NCBI RefSeq assembly: GCF_018324205.1
Contig: NZ_AP023356.1
Span: 2,745,501-2,809,500 of the forward strand
Direction of reading: 5' to 3'
DNA length: 64,000 nucleotides
DNA from: Actinoplanes ianthinogenes
GTDB taxonomy: Bacteria; Actinomycetota; Actinomycetes; Mycobacteriales; Micromonosporaceae
Shown one piece after another: positions 1 through 8,145 of the stretch. Position 1 is the first letter of the stretch, and every line of letters starts with the position of its first letter. Below the pieces are notes generated by a model, which worked only from the letters and a program-made list of their open reading frames with translations, was not told the DNA's origin and did no database searches. The position numbers were made by a program, and so were the translations under genes.

Positions 1-2
1 TG

Positions 3-1031
3 ACCGAACGCGGCCGATTGAGGCTGGCCCGGTGCGTCGTCGATGACGGCTGGTCGCTACGGCGGGCCGCGGATCGGTTCCAGGTCAGCCCGACGACAGC
101 GAAACGCTGGGCCGACCGCTACCAGAGCGAGGGCGCCGCCGGCATGCGCGATCGGCCCAGCCGGCCGCGTCACAGTCCCCGCCGCACACCCCGGCCGATC
201 GAACGACGAGTGTTGCATCTACGTCGCAGCCAGCGCCTGGGCCCGGTCCGGATCGGTTGGCGACTCGGCTTGCCCGCCTCGACCTGCCACGCGATCCTGC
301 GCCGGGCCGGTGCTGTACCCCTGACGCATCTGGACCGGGCCACCGCCGAACCGGTCCGCCGCTACGAACACGAAGCGCCCGGCGATCTGATCCACGTCGA
401 CGTCAAGAAACTCGGCAACATCCCCGACGGCGGCGGCTGGCGCACCCAAGGCCGCGCCCAGGGCAAACTCAACCGCACCGCCACGACCGGGCACCGCACC
501 GACAGGTTCGGCGGCGCCCGGCTCGGCTACGCCTACCTGCACACCGCCCTCGACGACCATTCCCGCCTGGCCTACACCGAAATCCTGGCCGACGAAACGA
601 AAGAGACCGCCACCGCCTTCTGGCGACGCGCCCACACCTGGTTCGCCGGCCACGGCATCAGCATCGCCCGGGTACTGACCGACAACGGCTCCTGCTACAT
701 CTCCCGCCTCTGGCGCGAGACCTGCGCCGAGCTGGGCGTCACCGTGAAAAAGACGCGTCCTTACCGGCCGCAGACCAACGGCAAAGTGGAACGCTTCCAC
801 CGCACACTGGCCGATGAATGGGCCTACTCCAAGCCATACACCAGCGAAAACGCCCGCCGCAAAGCCCTACCCCGTTTCCTGCACACCTACAATCACCACC
901 GCTACCACTCCGCCATCGGCGGCTCACCCGCCAGCCGCGTTCCTAACCTCTCTGGGCAGAACACCTACCCGGGACTTCGAAAGGGCCGTCAGGGCCAGCC
1001 CGAGAAGCCGAGCTGGCGCTCATGGCCCTAA
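3..1031 (+). CDS. IS481-family DDE transposase, 5' end outside the window
   Basis: The frame is open to the left edge and reads TERGRLRLAR before the first usable start (TTG at 18), as in the N-terminal helix-turn-helix of IS481 transposases, so the gene is 5'-truncated by the window. A helix-turn-helix (VSPTTAKRWADRY) is followed by an rve-type integrase core. The catalytic triad is visible: Asp codon at 399 (HVDVKK), Asp at 681 (LTDNGS) and Glu at 789 (GKVERFH), so the core is intact. Family members usually end shortly after a motif like SRVPNLSGQNT. Here the frame continues about 20 codons, and the last 16 or so lie in a hairpin repeat that begins at 982. The natural 3' end therefore seems lost or replaced. 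No terminal inverted repeat was recognised. Probably unrelated to the polyketide pathway. Confidence 0.85.
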   Translation, partial: TERGRLRLARCVVDDGWSLRRAADRFQVSPTTAKRWADRYQSEGAAGMRDRPSRPRHSPRRTPRPIERRVLHLRRSQRLGPVRIGWRLGLPASTCHAILRRAGAVPLTHLDRATAEPVRRYEHEAPGDLIHVDVKKLGNIPDGGGWRTQGRAQGKLNRTATTGHRTDRFGGARLGYAYLHTALDDHSRLAYTEILADETKETATAFWRRAHTWFAGHGISIARVLTDNGSCYISRLWRETCAELGVTVKKTRPYRPQTNGKVERFHRTLADEWAYSKPYTSENARRKALPRFLHTYNHHRYHSAIGGSPASRVPNLSGQNTYPGLRKGRQGQPEKPSWRSWP

Positions 1032-1135
1032 CGGGGACTGCGGAAGGGCCGTGAGGGACAGCCCGAGAAGGGGGCTGGCGCTCATGGCCCTGCCGGGGGC
1101 TGCGGAAGGGCCGTGAGGGCCAGCCCGGGAAGCGG
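982..1135. repeat. 63-bp hairpin repeats, about 2.5 copies
   Basis: Two near-complete units (982-1044 and 1045-1106) and a partial one (1107-1135). Each carries an arm beginning AGGGCCGTGAGGG and the opposite arm GGCTGGCGCTCATGGCCCT, which pair into a long imperfect stem. The array lies between the convergent 3' ends of the transposase and leuA and also supplies the transposase stop codon. The same family recurs at 31511-32340 and 47851-48228. Confidence 0.85.
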
Positions 1136-1140
1136 GGTGG

Positions 1141-2856
1141 TCAGCCGGCGCGTTTACAACTCCAGGGCATCGGGTCCGACCGCGGCGCGCCCAGCTGGAG
1201 TGCCCGGGTGATGGCGGCGCGGACCGCGGCGCGGGCGGCCCCGTCCAGGTCGTCGTCGGCGCCCATGCCCCAGACCCGGCGCTGCCCGATCAGCAGCTCG
1301 GCGTAGACGACCACGTCGTTGCGGCGGGAGTCGGCGGCGCTCACCCCGATCCGGTGCACCTCGTGCACCTGCATGCCCCAGGACGCGAGGTGGTCCTCCA
1401 GGTCGCCGAGGGCGTCGGCCCTGCTCGCCCCGACGGCGAAGGCGTCACCCTGCACGTGCAGGGTGGTCGGCACCGGCTTGCGGAAGGCGACCGGGACGGT
1501 GACGAAACGGGGTGAGGCGTACTCGTCGAAGAACAGCCGGCCGACCTCCTCCGGCTCGATCTCGCAGCCCCGCTCGTCGGCGGCCGCCTGCACCGTGCCG
1601 GCGAACTCGATCCGCAGGTCGCGGGGCAGTTCCAGGCCCTGGCGGGAGCTGAGCACGTACGCCACCCCGCCCTTGCCGGACTGGCTGTTGATCCGCACCA
1701 CCGACTCGTAGGTGCGGCCCACGTCGTGCGGGTCGAGCGGCAGGTAGGGAATGTCCCAGCGCAGCCGCTCCGGGTCGGCGCCCTGCGCGAGCGCCCTCGC
1801 CCGTACGTCGAAGCCTTTTTTGATCGCGTCCTGATGCGAACCGGAGAACGCGGTGAAGACCATGTCGCCGCCATAGGGATGCCGCGGGTGCACCGGCATC
1901 TCGTTGCACCACTCCACGGTCCGCCGGATCCGGTTCAGGTCGGTGAGGTCGAGTCCCGGGTCGACGCCGTGGGTGAGCAGGTTGAGCGCAAGCGTGACCA
2001 GGCAGACGTTGCCGGCTCGCTCGCCGTTGCCGAACAGGCAGCCCTCGATCCGCTGGGCGCCGGCGAGCACCGCCATCTCGGCGGAGGCGACGCCGGTGCC
2101 CCGGTCGTTGTGCGGATGCACGGAGAGGCAGACGTGCTCGCGGCGGGACAGGTTCCGGTCCAGCCACTCGATCTGGTCGGCGAAGACGTTGGGGGTGTTG
2201 CGCTCGACCGTGGTCGGGAAGTTCAGCGTGATCGGCCGGCCCGGCCCGGGCTGCCACACGTCCATCACCGCCTCGCAGACCTCCAGGGAGAAGTCCAGCT
2301 CGGTGTCGGCGAACATCTCCGGCGAGTACTGGAAGCCCAGGTCGCAGTCGGCGAGGGTGCGGTCGGCGTACTTCATGAAGAGCCGGGTGCCCTGCACCGC
2401 GAGGTCCTTGCACTCCGAGCGGGACAGCCCGAAGACCATCCGGCGGAACTGCGGCGAGGTCGCGTTGTACAGATGCACGGTCGCCATCCGCGCGCCGGCC
2501 AGGCTCTCCACCGTCTGCCGGATCAGCTCGTCGCGCGCCTGGACCAGCACCGAGATGCGGACGTCGTCGGGGATCAGGTCCTCCTCGATCAGCATCCGCA
2601 GGAAGTCGTGGTCGTCCTGGCTGGCCACCGGGAAGCCGACCTCGATCTCGGTGAAGCCCATCTCCACCAGCAGGTGGAACATGGCCAGCTTGCGGTCCGG
2701 GCTCATCGGCGTCACCAGCGACTGGTTGCCGTCGCGTAGGTCGGTGCTCAGCCATCGGGGTGCCGCGCCGATGGTGCGGGCCGGCCAGGTGCGGTCGGGA
2801 AGGTCCACGGTCGGCGGCATCGCATAGCGCCGCGGCACGGACGGGTTGCTCCTCAC
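1141..2856 (-). CDS. leuA: 2-isopropylmalate synthase (LeuA, type 2)
   Basis: A 571-aa enzyme predicted to condense 2-oxoisovalerate with acetyl-CoA in leucine biosynthesis (cytosolic). The HMGL-like TIM barrel shows STDLRDGNQSL near the N-terminus, the metal-binding SVHPHNDRG and the GNGERAGN motif. The last 130 or so residues form the LeuA dimerisation/allosteric domain. Length and N-terminal extension match the actinobacterial type. GTG at 2854-2856 is chosen because GAGAGGAA lies about 8 nt upstream; an ATG 12 codons in (2818-2820) lacks one. It follows the transthyretin-like gene on the same strand, with only the 17-bp repeats and about 20 bp between. It may be the housekeeping copy at the cluster edge; the starter pathway has no obvious need for it. 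Confidence 0.92.
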   Translation of the reverse strand: MRSNPSVPRRYAMPPTVDLPDRTWPARTIGAAPRWLSTDLRDGNQSLVTPMSPDRKLAMFHLLVEMGFTEIEVGFPVASQDDHDFLRMLIEEDLIPDDVRISVLVQARDELIRQTVESLAGARMATVHLYNATSPQFRRMVFGLSRSECKDLAVQGTRLFMKYADRTLADCDLGFQYSPEMFADTELDFSLEVCEAVMDVWQPGPGRPITLNFPTTVERNTPNVFADQIEWLDRNLSRREHVCLSVHPHNDRGTGVASAEMAVLAGAQRIEGCLFGNGERAGNVCLVTLALNLLTHGVDPGLDLTDLNRIRRTVEWCNEMPVHPRHPYGGDMVFTAFSGSHQDAIKKGFDVRARALAQGADPERLRWDIPYLPLDPHDVGRTYESVVRINSQSGKGGVAYVLSSRQGLELPRDLRIEFAGTVQAAADERGCEIEPEEVGRLFFDEYASPRFVTVPVAFRKPVPTTLHVQGDAFAVGASRADALGDLEDHLASWGMQVHEVHRIGVSAADSRRNDVVVYAELLIGQRRVWGMGADDDLDGAARAAVRAAITRALQLGAPRSDPMPWSCKRAG

Positions 2857-2874
2857 TTGGCCGTTCCTCTCTTC

Positions 2875-2942
2875 TTACGCGAGATTGCCGATTACGCGAG
2901 ATTGCCGATTACGCGAGATTGCCGATTACGCGAGATTGCCGA
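2875..2942. repeat. Four perfect 17-bp tandem repeats
   Basis: Four identical copies of TTACGCGAGATTGCCGA at 2875, 2892, 2909 and 2926. On the minus strand each unit encodes the final residues and TAA stop of the transthyretin-like gene, so the gene's 3' end has been duplicated three extra times just upstream of leuA. Perfect copies point to a recent or active slippage tract. Confidence 0.97.
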
Positions 2943-3264
2943 AATAGAGCGAGTAGGAGTACGGAGTCATCAGCACCTGCACCTGGCACGTGTGCGGCTC
3001 GCCGGCCACCCGGAACACCACGCTGATCTCCGGATAGGCGGCGTTCACCCCGAGCCCGGCGAAGTAGTGGTCGCTGTCGAAGACGATCCGGTACGGGCCA
3101 CGCGCGAGCCGGCCCTCGACGAAGACCGGGATCGCGCCGGTCTCGTCGGTCGCCGCGGACGCCACCGTCTGCCAGCGGCCGTCGACTCCCTGGTCGAGAC
3201 GTGCGCGTACACCCGCAGCGGGTTTGCCGTAGACGCCGTCCAGGGCCTGCGCCGAGACGCTCAT
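2926..3264 (-). CDS. Transthyretin/HIUase-fold protein lacking catalytic residues
   Basis: A 112-aa protein clearly related to 5-hydroxyisourate hydrolases: ALDGVYGKPAAGV near the N-terminus and PYSYSLY near the C-terminus align with the family. The residues needed for catalysis are replaced. The first His (family TTHVLD) is Gln (SAQALD), the Arg of the DGR motif is Ala (TGA), the second His (YHVPLL) is Gln (CQVQVL), and the terminal YRGS is YFGN followed by LA. A urate-pathway role is therefore unlikely; it may be a binding protein or have a new activity. ATG at 3262-3264 is preferred because AGGTGAT lies just upstream; an in-frame GTG at 3271-3273 adds three residues. Divergent from the small peptide gene and likely co-transcribed with leuA. 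Confidence 0.8.
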   Translation of the reverse strand: MSVSAQALDGVYGKPAAGVRARLDQGVDGRWQTVASAATDETGAIPVFVEGRLARGPYRIVFDSDHYFAGLGVNAAYPEISVVFRVAGEPHTCQVQVLMTPYSYSLYFGNLA

Positions 3265-3569
3265 GCCGATCACCTGCCTGTCGCAACCGCGCGGGTGACG
3301 GATCCGACCGCCGGGTCCCGCGCCGAGGCCGGTCCGTCCGGCCTCCGGTCCCGATGGTGATCGCAGGCGCTATCGCCGCGCCTATCGATGCGTTATCCGG
3401 CGGCCTTCGGCCCTTATCGACGGCCCTTATCGCCCCGGATCCCGATGCGATGGCGGGGGCCGTTGCGCAGCGATAACGGGGCGATGAGGAACGTCCATAG
3501 CGTTCTTCTCAGCAAGGCGGAGAGCACGACGCCCCGCCGGATCCCAGACACGAAAGAGCAGGTAGAACC
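3265..3569. promoter_or_regulatory. Divergent promoter region with phased TATCG direct repeats
   Basis: No gene is seen in these 305 bp. At 3371, 3383, 3394 (as TATCC), 3415 and 3428 there are direct repeats of YTATCG spaced 12, 11, 21 and 13 bp, close to one or two helical turns, plus an inverted CGATAA at 3471-3476. Direct heptamers at about 11-bp period are how SARP regulators bind DNA, and a SARP gene is the next but one. Similar elements occur at 12210-12238 and 40491-40506. Operator assignment is inference. Confidence 0.45.
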
Positions 3570-3764
3570 ATGCGCAAGAACGCCCGCATCGCGTCGGTCA
3601 AGGTCGCTTTCGCCATCGTTCTGGCGGCCGCCCCGGTGGCCGCGGTCTTCGCCGCCGCCACGACCGGCTCGACCCCGGCGAGCTCGGTCAGCGTGCAGTC
3701 CGAGGGCGGCTCGACCCCGACCCCCACCCCGACCTACACCACCGATGACACCCAGTGGGGCTGA
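3570..3764 (+). CDS. Small exported peptide with DTQWG C-terminus
   Basis: 64 codons. Residues 1-11 are basic (MRKNARIASVK), followed by a hydrophobic core (VAFAIVLAAAPVAAVFAAA) with an AAA signal-peptidase-like site near residue 30. The predicted mature part is about 34 residues, rich in Thr/Ser/Pro with a TPTPTPT run, ending DDTQWG. ATG follows a purine-rich AGAGCAGG stretch about 9 nt upstream. No catalytic domain is present and I do not recognise a characterised family. Placed convergently against the SARP gene and downstream of the TATCG repeat region, it could be a cluster-linked signal or structural peptide. It is also short enough that translation needs proof. Confidence 0.55.
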   Translation: MRKNARIASVKVAFAIVLAAAPVAAVFAAATTGSTPASSVSVQSEGGSTPTPTPTYTTDDTQWG

Positions 3765-3790
3765 TCGAGCAGTGAGCGCCTGATGGCGGA

Positions 3791-3825
3791 CGTGACACCC
3801 GGACCGGCCGGCCGGGGTCGTCACG
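3791..3825. terminator. Bidirectional hairpin between convergent genes
   Basis: CGTGAC (3791-3796) pairs with GTCACG (3820-3825), with an inner GC-rich stem (ACCCGG with CCGGGGT, one bulge). It lies in the 65-bp gap between the stops of the small peptide gene and the SARP gene. No T-tract, as is usual in actinomycetes. Confidence 0.6.
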
Positions 3826-3829
3826 AGGA

Positions 3830-6800
3830 TCAGATGTTGACCGCAGCCGGTTTTCCCGGCATCTCTAAGCTCAGCGACCCGGGGTCGCGGCCCACCGGAT
3901 TGTCCGCGGCCGTGTACGCGTCACTGAGCAGCCCCAGCACTCGTGCCTCCAGTTGCGGCACCGAGATCGCCCGGAACAGTCCCAGCGAGCGATGCAGGTG
4001 GACGACCGCCTGCGGCGGATTGCCGACAGCCATCGCCAGCTCACCGAGGACCATCGAGACCCGGGCCTCGACCATTCTCTCCGCCGCGGTGACGGCCAGT
4101 TCCATCGCCTCCCGCAGCGCTTCGGCGGCCTCCGTGAACGCGCCGGCCCGCAGATGAGCGGCACCCAGTCCTTGCAGCGCGTACGCCTGCCCCACCGGAT
4201 CGCCCAGCTCCCGCACCACGGTGAGCGCCTGCCGCAGCACCTCGATCGCGGGTTTCGCCTCGCCCGCCTGCAGGTGCGTCTCGCCGAGCCGGTGCAGCGC
4301 CTGCGCCTCGACCCGGCGGCTGCCCGAGCGCCGTGCGTAGTCCAGCGCCTCCGGCAGCAGGGTGCGTGCCGCGTCCAGGTCGCCCTGCTCCAGCTTGACC
4401 TGGGCGAGGCTGTGCAGCACGTACGCCACGGCCACCAGGTCGCCGCCCTCGCGGAACGTCTCCAGCGCCCGCGTGTAGTTCTCGGCCGCCTCCGCGTACC
4501 GGCCGGTCATCCGGTCGACGAAACCGACGTACCGGCTGACCATCGCGCGGCCCAGCGGGTCGCCGGCCCGCAGGAACAGCTCGTCCGCCGAGGCCAGCAG
4601 CCGCAGCGCCTCCGGGTACCGCTGCTCGCCGATGTGCAGTGAGCCGAGCGAGTACAGGATCGCGGCCTGCCCGCGCTCGTCACCGGCCTGCCGCGCGGCC
4701 TCCAACGCGATCTGGTGCGTCTCCCGCCAGTCACTCAGATAGATCCGCGACTCGAAGAGAGTGACCGCGGTCATCGCCAGGCTCCAGCTGTGCTTGGCCA
4801 GCCCGGCCTGCGCGGCCTGCCGGACCGCGGCGACGATGGTGAGCCGCTCCCGCTCGAACCACGGCAGCGGCGGGTCGACCAGCTGGCGGACCTGGCGGGC
4901 GGGCAGCGGGTGCAGCGGGGCCTCGGCGGGCACCCGCAGGAAGTTGCCGTACAGGCCGCGACGGGCCTCCTCGGCGAGGAACAGCAGCGCGCCGAGCGCC
5001 CGCTCCAGTGCGCGGTCACGCTCCTCCACCGGGTCCTCGGCGGCCAGCCGCTCGCGGGCGAACACCCGGATCAGGTCGTGGAACCGGTACTGCGCGTGCA
5101 CCCCGCGGCCGTCGCTGCTGGTGGTCTCGATGAGCTGCGCGTCGGCCAGGTCGTCGAGCAGGTCCTGGGCGTCGTTGAAGCCGGTGTCCAGCAGGGCGGC
5201 CGCCACCCAGCCCGAGAAGTGCGGGAAGTCCAGGACGGTGAGCAGCCGGAACAGCCGCCGCGCGTCGTCCTCCAGGTGGTCGTAGGTGAGCGAGATGCTG
5301 GCCCGGATGCCCATCCCGCTGTGCTTGAGCTCGTCGAGCCGGCGGGCCTCGTTCTCCAGACGCTCGACCAGGTTGTCGACGCTCCACTGCGGACGCGCGG
5401 CCATCCGGGCGCCGGCGATCCGCAGCGCCAGCGGCAGGTGCCCGCAGAGTTCGGCCAGCTCGGCGGCGGAGTCCGGCTCGGCCTCGATGCGCTCCGCGCC
5501 GGCGATCCGGGAGAGCAGCTCCATCGACTGCTCGGGGTTGAACACGTCGACGTCGATGTGCACCGCGCCAGGCAGGCCGGCCAGCCGGCTGCGGCTGGTG
5601 ACCAGCACCGCGGACTGCGAGGTGCCCGGGACCAGCGGGCGGACCTGGCTCTCGTCGCCGGCGTTGTCCAGCACCACCAGCATCCGGCGGTCGGCGAGCA
5701 GGGTGCGGTAGAGCTCGGCGCGCTCCTCGATCGGCTCCGGCACCTCGGTGCCGGGCACGCCCAGCGCCCGCAGGAAGCGTTCCAGCACCCGCATCGGACC
5801 GACCTGTTCGGCGTGCCGCCCGTGCAGGTCGGCGAAGAGTTGCCCGTCCGGGTAGCGGGCGGCGAGCCGGTGTGCGGCGTGCACGGCGAGCGTGGTCTTG
5901 CCGATGCCCGGCTTACCGGCCATCACCACGACCGGGACGGCGTACTGCGTCGCGTCGTCGGCGGCCAGGCCGAACTGGGTCTGGATCGCGTCGATCTGCT
6001 GGTTGCGGCCGGTGAAGTCGGCGATGTCGGTGGGCAGCAGGCAGGGCACCGGGGAGATGCCGGGCGCCGACACCGGTGCGGCGGAGACCGGCGGCGCGGC
6101 GGACGTGGGCGGCACCGGCACGATGGCCGGCTCGCGGATCTCCGCCACGATCGGGTTGGTGATCACCGGAGGGACCGGCGGCGGCACCGGGTCCGCGGGC
6201 GGCGGCGGCTCGGTGGCGGCGGTGGTGGTGAGGTGCTGGGGCAGGGCCAGTTTGGGATCGCCGGTGAGGATGGCGTGCTCCAACTGGCGCAGCTCCTCCC
6301 CCGGCTCCAGGCCCAGCTCGTCGATGAAGAGCCGGCGGCCGGTGCGATAAGTGTCCAGCGCCTCGGCCTGCCGGCCGGACCGGTACAGCGCGAGCATCAG
6401 GTGCTCGCGCAGCCGGGCTCGCAATGGGTGCTCGCCGACCAGGGCGGTCAGCTCGTCGATCAGCTCCCGGTGCCGGCCGAGCTTGAGCTCCAGCTCGATG
6501 CACTCCTCGGTGGTGGTCAGCCGCCGCTCGGCGAGCCGGTCGGCGGCGCCCTGCACGACCCGGCTCTCGATGCCGTCCAGGGCCGGGCCGCGCCACAGCG
6601 CCAGGGCCTGCCGGTACTGGCCGACCGACTCGTCCAGGCGGCGGAACTCACGCAACTGGCGGGCCTGGGTCAGGGCCTCCTCGTACCGGTTGAGGTCGAG
6701 AGCGCTCTCCGGGATCTGCAAGGAATAGCCCTGGGTACGGGTGACGATGGCGTCCGGGTGGCCGTGCGCCGCGAACAACCGGCGCAGCGCGGAGATGCAG

Positions 6801-6991
6801 ATCTGCACCTGCACCCGGGAGGTCGAGGGCAGGTCGTCGCCGTACAGAGCCTCCATCAGCCGAGTCACCCGGATCACCCGGTTGGCCTCCAGGGCCAGGG
6901 TCGCCAGGATGATCTGCTGACGCTGCCCGCCGAGTTCCACCTGGCTCTCGCCGAACAACACCTCGAGTATCCCGAGGATGAGAATCTGCAC
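3830..6991 (-). CDS. SARP-family regulator with NB-ARC and TPR domains (AfsR-like)
   Basis: A 1,053-aa transcriptional activator. Residues about 1-95 form an OmpR-type winged helix (start MQILILGILEVLFG, recognition segment RVQVQICISALRRLF). About 96-250 is the bacterial transcriptional activation domain (EYIEL-type helices, ending LGLEPGEELRQLE). A Pro/Ala-rich linker (about 255-325) follows. The NB-ARC ATPase has Walker A AGKPGIGKTT near 357-368, MLVVLDNAGD as Walker B, and GHLPLALRI. The C-terminal 350 residues are TPR repeats (RAMVSRYVGFVDRMTGRY and similar). GTG at 6989-6991 has an excellent GAGGAGG Shine-Dalgarno. Such proteins activate secondary-metabolite clusters by binding direct repeats near -35; the phased TATCG repeats in this window are candidate sites. 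Confidence 0.93.
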   Translation of the reverse strand: MQILILGILEVLFGESQVELGGQRQQIILATLALEANRVIRVTRLMEALYGDDLPSTSRVQVQICISALRRLFAAHGHPDAIVTRTQGYSLQIPESALDLNRYEEALTQARQLREFRRLDESVGQYRQALALWRGPALDGIESRVVQGAADRLAERRLTTTEECIELELKLGRHRELIDELTALVGEHPLRARLREHLMLALYRSGRQAEALDTYRTGRRLFIDELGLEPGEELRQLEHAILTGDPKLALPQHLTTTAATEPPPPADPVPPPVPPVITNPIVAEIREPAIVPVPPTSAAPPVSAAPVSAPGISPVPCLLPTDIADFTGRNQQIDAIQTQFGLAADDATQYAVPVVVMAGKPGIGKTTLAVHAAHRLAARYPDGQLFADLHGRHAEQVGPMRVLERFLRALGVPGTEVPEPIEERAELYRTLLADRRMLVVLDNAGDESQVRPLVPGTSQSAVLVTSRSRLAGLPGAVHIDVDVFNPEQSMELLSRIAGAERIEAEPDSAAELAELCGHLPLALRIAGARMAARPQWSVDNLVERLENEARRLDELKHSGMGIRASISLTYDHLEDDARRLFRLLTVLDFPHFSGWVAAALLDTGFNDAQDLLDDLADAQLIETTSSDGRGVHAQYRFHDLIRVFARERLAAEDPVEERDRALERALGALLFLAEEARRGLYGNFLRVPAEAPLHPLPARQVRQLVDPPLPWFERERLTIVAAVRQAAQAGLAKHSWSLAMTAVTLFESRIYLSDWRETHQIALEAARQAGDERGQAAILYSLGSLHIGEQRYPEALRLLASADELFLRAGDPLGRAMVSRYVGFVDRMTGRYAEAAENYTRALETFREGGDLVAVAYVLHSLAQVKLEQGDLDAARTLLPEALDYARRSGSRRVEAQALHRLGETHLQAGEAKPAIEVLRQALTVVRELGDPVGQAYALQGLGAAHLRAGAFTEAAEALREAMELAVTAAERMVEARVSMVLGELAMAVGNPPQAVVHLHRSLGLFRAISVPQLEARVLGLLSDAYTAADNPVGRDPGSLSLEMPGKPAAVNI

Positions 6992-7425
6992 GTGCGCCTC
7001 CTCTTGAGGGGTCGCGCGTCATGGTGATTGTTACAGCGTAATGATGCGCCGCGAGCTGGCAGCAGAGCAGGCCTGATGACCCCCGTATGGACCGAAGGCT
7101 ATGCAATGGCCGGGGCGTGGCGCCACCCGCTCCGGATGTTCGATGTCCGACCTTCACACACTAAGAATTGGCCGGTCAACCCCTTGCGGTACCGACTGGT
7201 AACTGCGTTATGGATCCCCGTGTTCGATCCACCGCACCGGACGTGCAACATTCTTCACCTTCCCGCACCCGGCACGCCAGCCGCTGTCTGCCGGATTGCC
7301 GCCTGACCGTTCGGCGGAGCACAGTCCACGGTGGATCGGTGATCGCGGTGGCGCCCGGCACGGAAAGGGCGGGTCACCATCCGGAAAAGCGCCGATTCCA
7401 TCGATCAGCGCCATTGTCACAACGG
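6992..7425. other. Intergenic region upstream of the SARP gene
   Basis: 434 bp between two minus-strand genes; no convincing gene on either strand. It is less GC-rich than its surroundings and contains a short palindrome TTACAGCGTAA (7031-7041) about 45 bp upstream of the SARP start. It presumably holds the SARP promoter, but I see no unambiguous -35/-10 pair. Confidence 0.5.
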
Positions 7426-8145
7426 TTATCGAACCCCGCCGGCCTCGCGCACCCGGGACGGGCGGGCGGACACCGCCACCGGCACCACGATCGCGGTCAG
7501 GATCAGCCCCTGCTCCACCAGCCACCGGCCGGTGAAGCCGGTCAGCCGGCGGCCGCCGACCCGCGGGCCCACCACCAGCAGCCGCGCGTCGAAGACGCCG
7601 GTGGACGCGCCGGCCGAGCCGGGCCGCATGGTGACCACCGCGTCCTCGAAGTCCAGCCAGCGCTGCGCCAGCGGGAACCACGACTTGTAGACCGCCTCCT
7701 TGGCGCAGAACAGCATCCGGTCCCAGCGCACCTCGGGCCGGGCCTGGAGCAGCTCGGCCACGTGGGCCCGCTCGTCGGGCAGCGCCACCGACTCGAGCAC
7801 ACCGCTGGTGAGCGGCTCGTTCGGCTCCGCGTCGATGCCCACCGTGGTGATCTTCGAGTCGGCGGCCACCACCACGCCCCGGTAACCGGCACAGTGGGTG
7901 ATGGTGCCGACCACGCCGGCCGGCCACAGCGGCTCGTTGAGCCGGCCGGCCAGGATCGGCGCCGGCGGCACGCCGAGGCGGGCCAGCGCCGCGCGGGCGC
8001 AGTGCCGGGCCGTGGTGAACTCCCGGCGCCGTTTCTCGATCGCCTTGGCGACGATGCTCTCCTCCTCGGGCAGCAGCGTCGCGTCCGGCGGGTCGTCGAA
8101 CGTGTCGACTGCCACCACGTCGGCGGGAAGGATTGTCTCGATCAT
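7426..8145 (-). CDS. Sfp/EntD-type 4'-phosphopantetheinyl transferase
   Basis: A 239-aa enzyme that transfers phosphopantetheine from CoA to the conserved Ser of carrier proteins. The family signatures are present: VGIDAEPN (Asp 105, Mg binding) and FCAKEAVYK (Lys 149, Glu 150), plus the THCAGYRG substrate motif near 83-90. Length suits the EntD-like monomeric branch. It is the natural activator for the PKS ACPs and the discrete starter ACP here. ATG at 8143-8145 has only a weak GGGGA upstream. It is divergent from the type II thioesterase and lies upstream of the SARP gene on the same strand. Confidence 0.93.
   Translation of the reverse strand: MIETILPADVVAVDTFDDPPDATLLPEEESIVAKAIEKRRREFTTARHCARAALARLGVPPAPILAGRLNEPLWPAGVVGTITHCAGYRGVVVAADSKITTVGIDAEPNEPLTSGVLESVALPDERAHVAELLQARPEVRWDRMLFCAKEAVYKSWFPLAQRWLDFEDAVVTMRPGSAGASTGVFDARLLVVGPRVGGRRLTGFTGRWLVEQGLILTAIVVPVAVSARPSRVREAGGVR

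Noticed and set aside
1141..2856. LeuA as supplier of a branched starter for the PKS
   Set aside because: The starter cassette already defines a glutamate-derived beta-amino acid route; nothing in the PKS suggests a leucine-derived unit. Housekeeping function is simpler.
2926..3264. Functional 5-hydroxyisourate hydrolase of purine breakdown
   Set aside because: Both catalytic His residues, the Arg and the C-terminal YRGS motif are substituted, and no uricase or allantoin genes are nearby.
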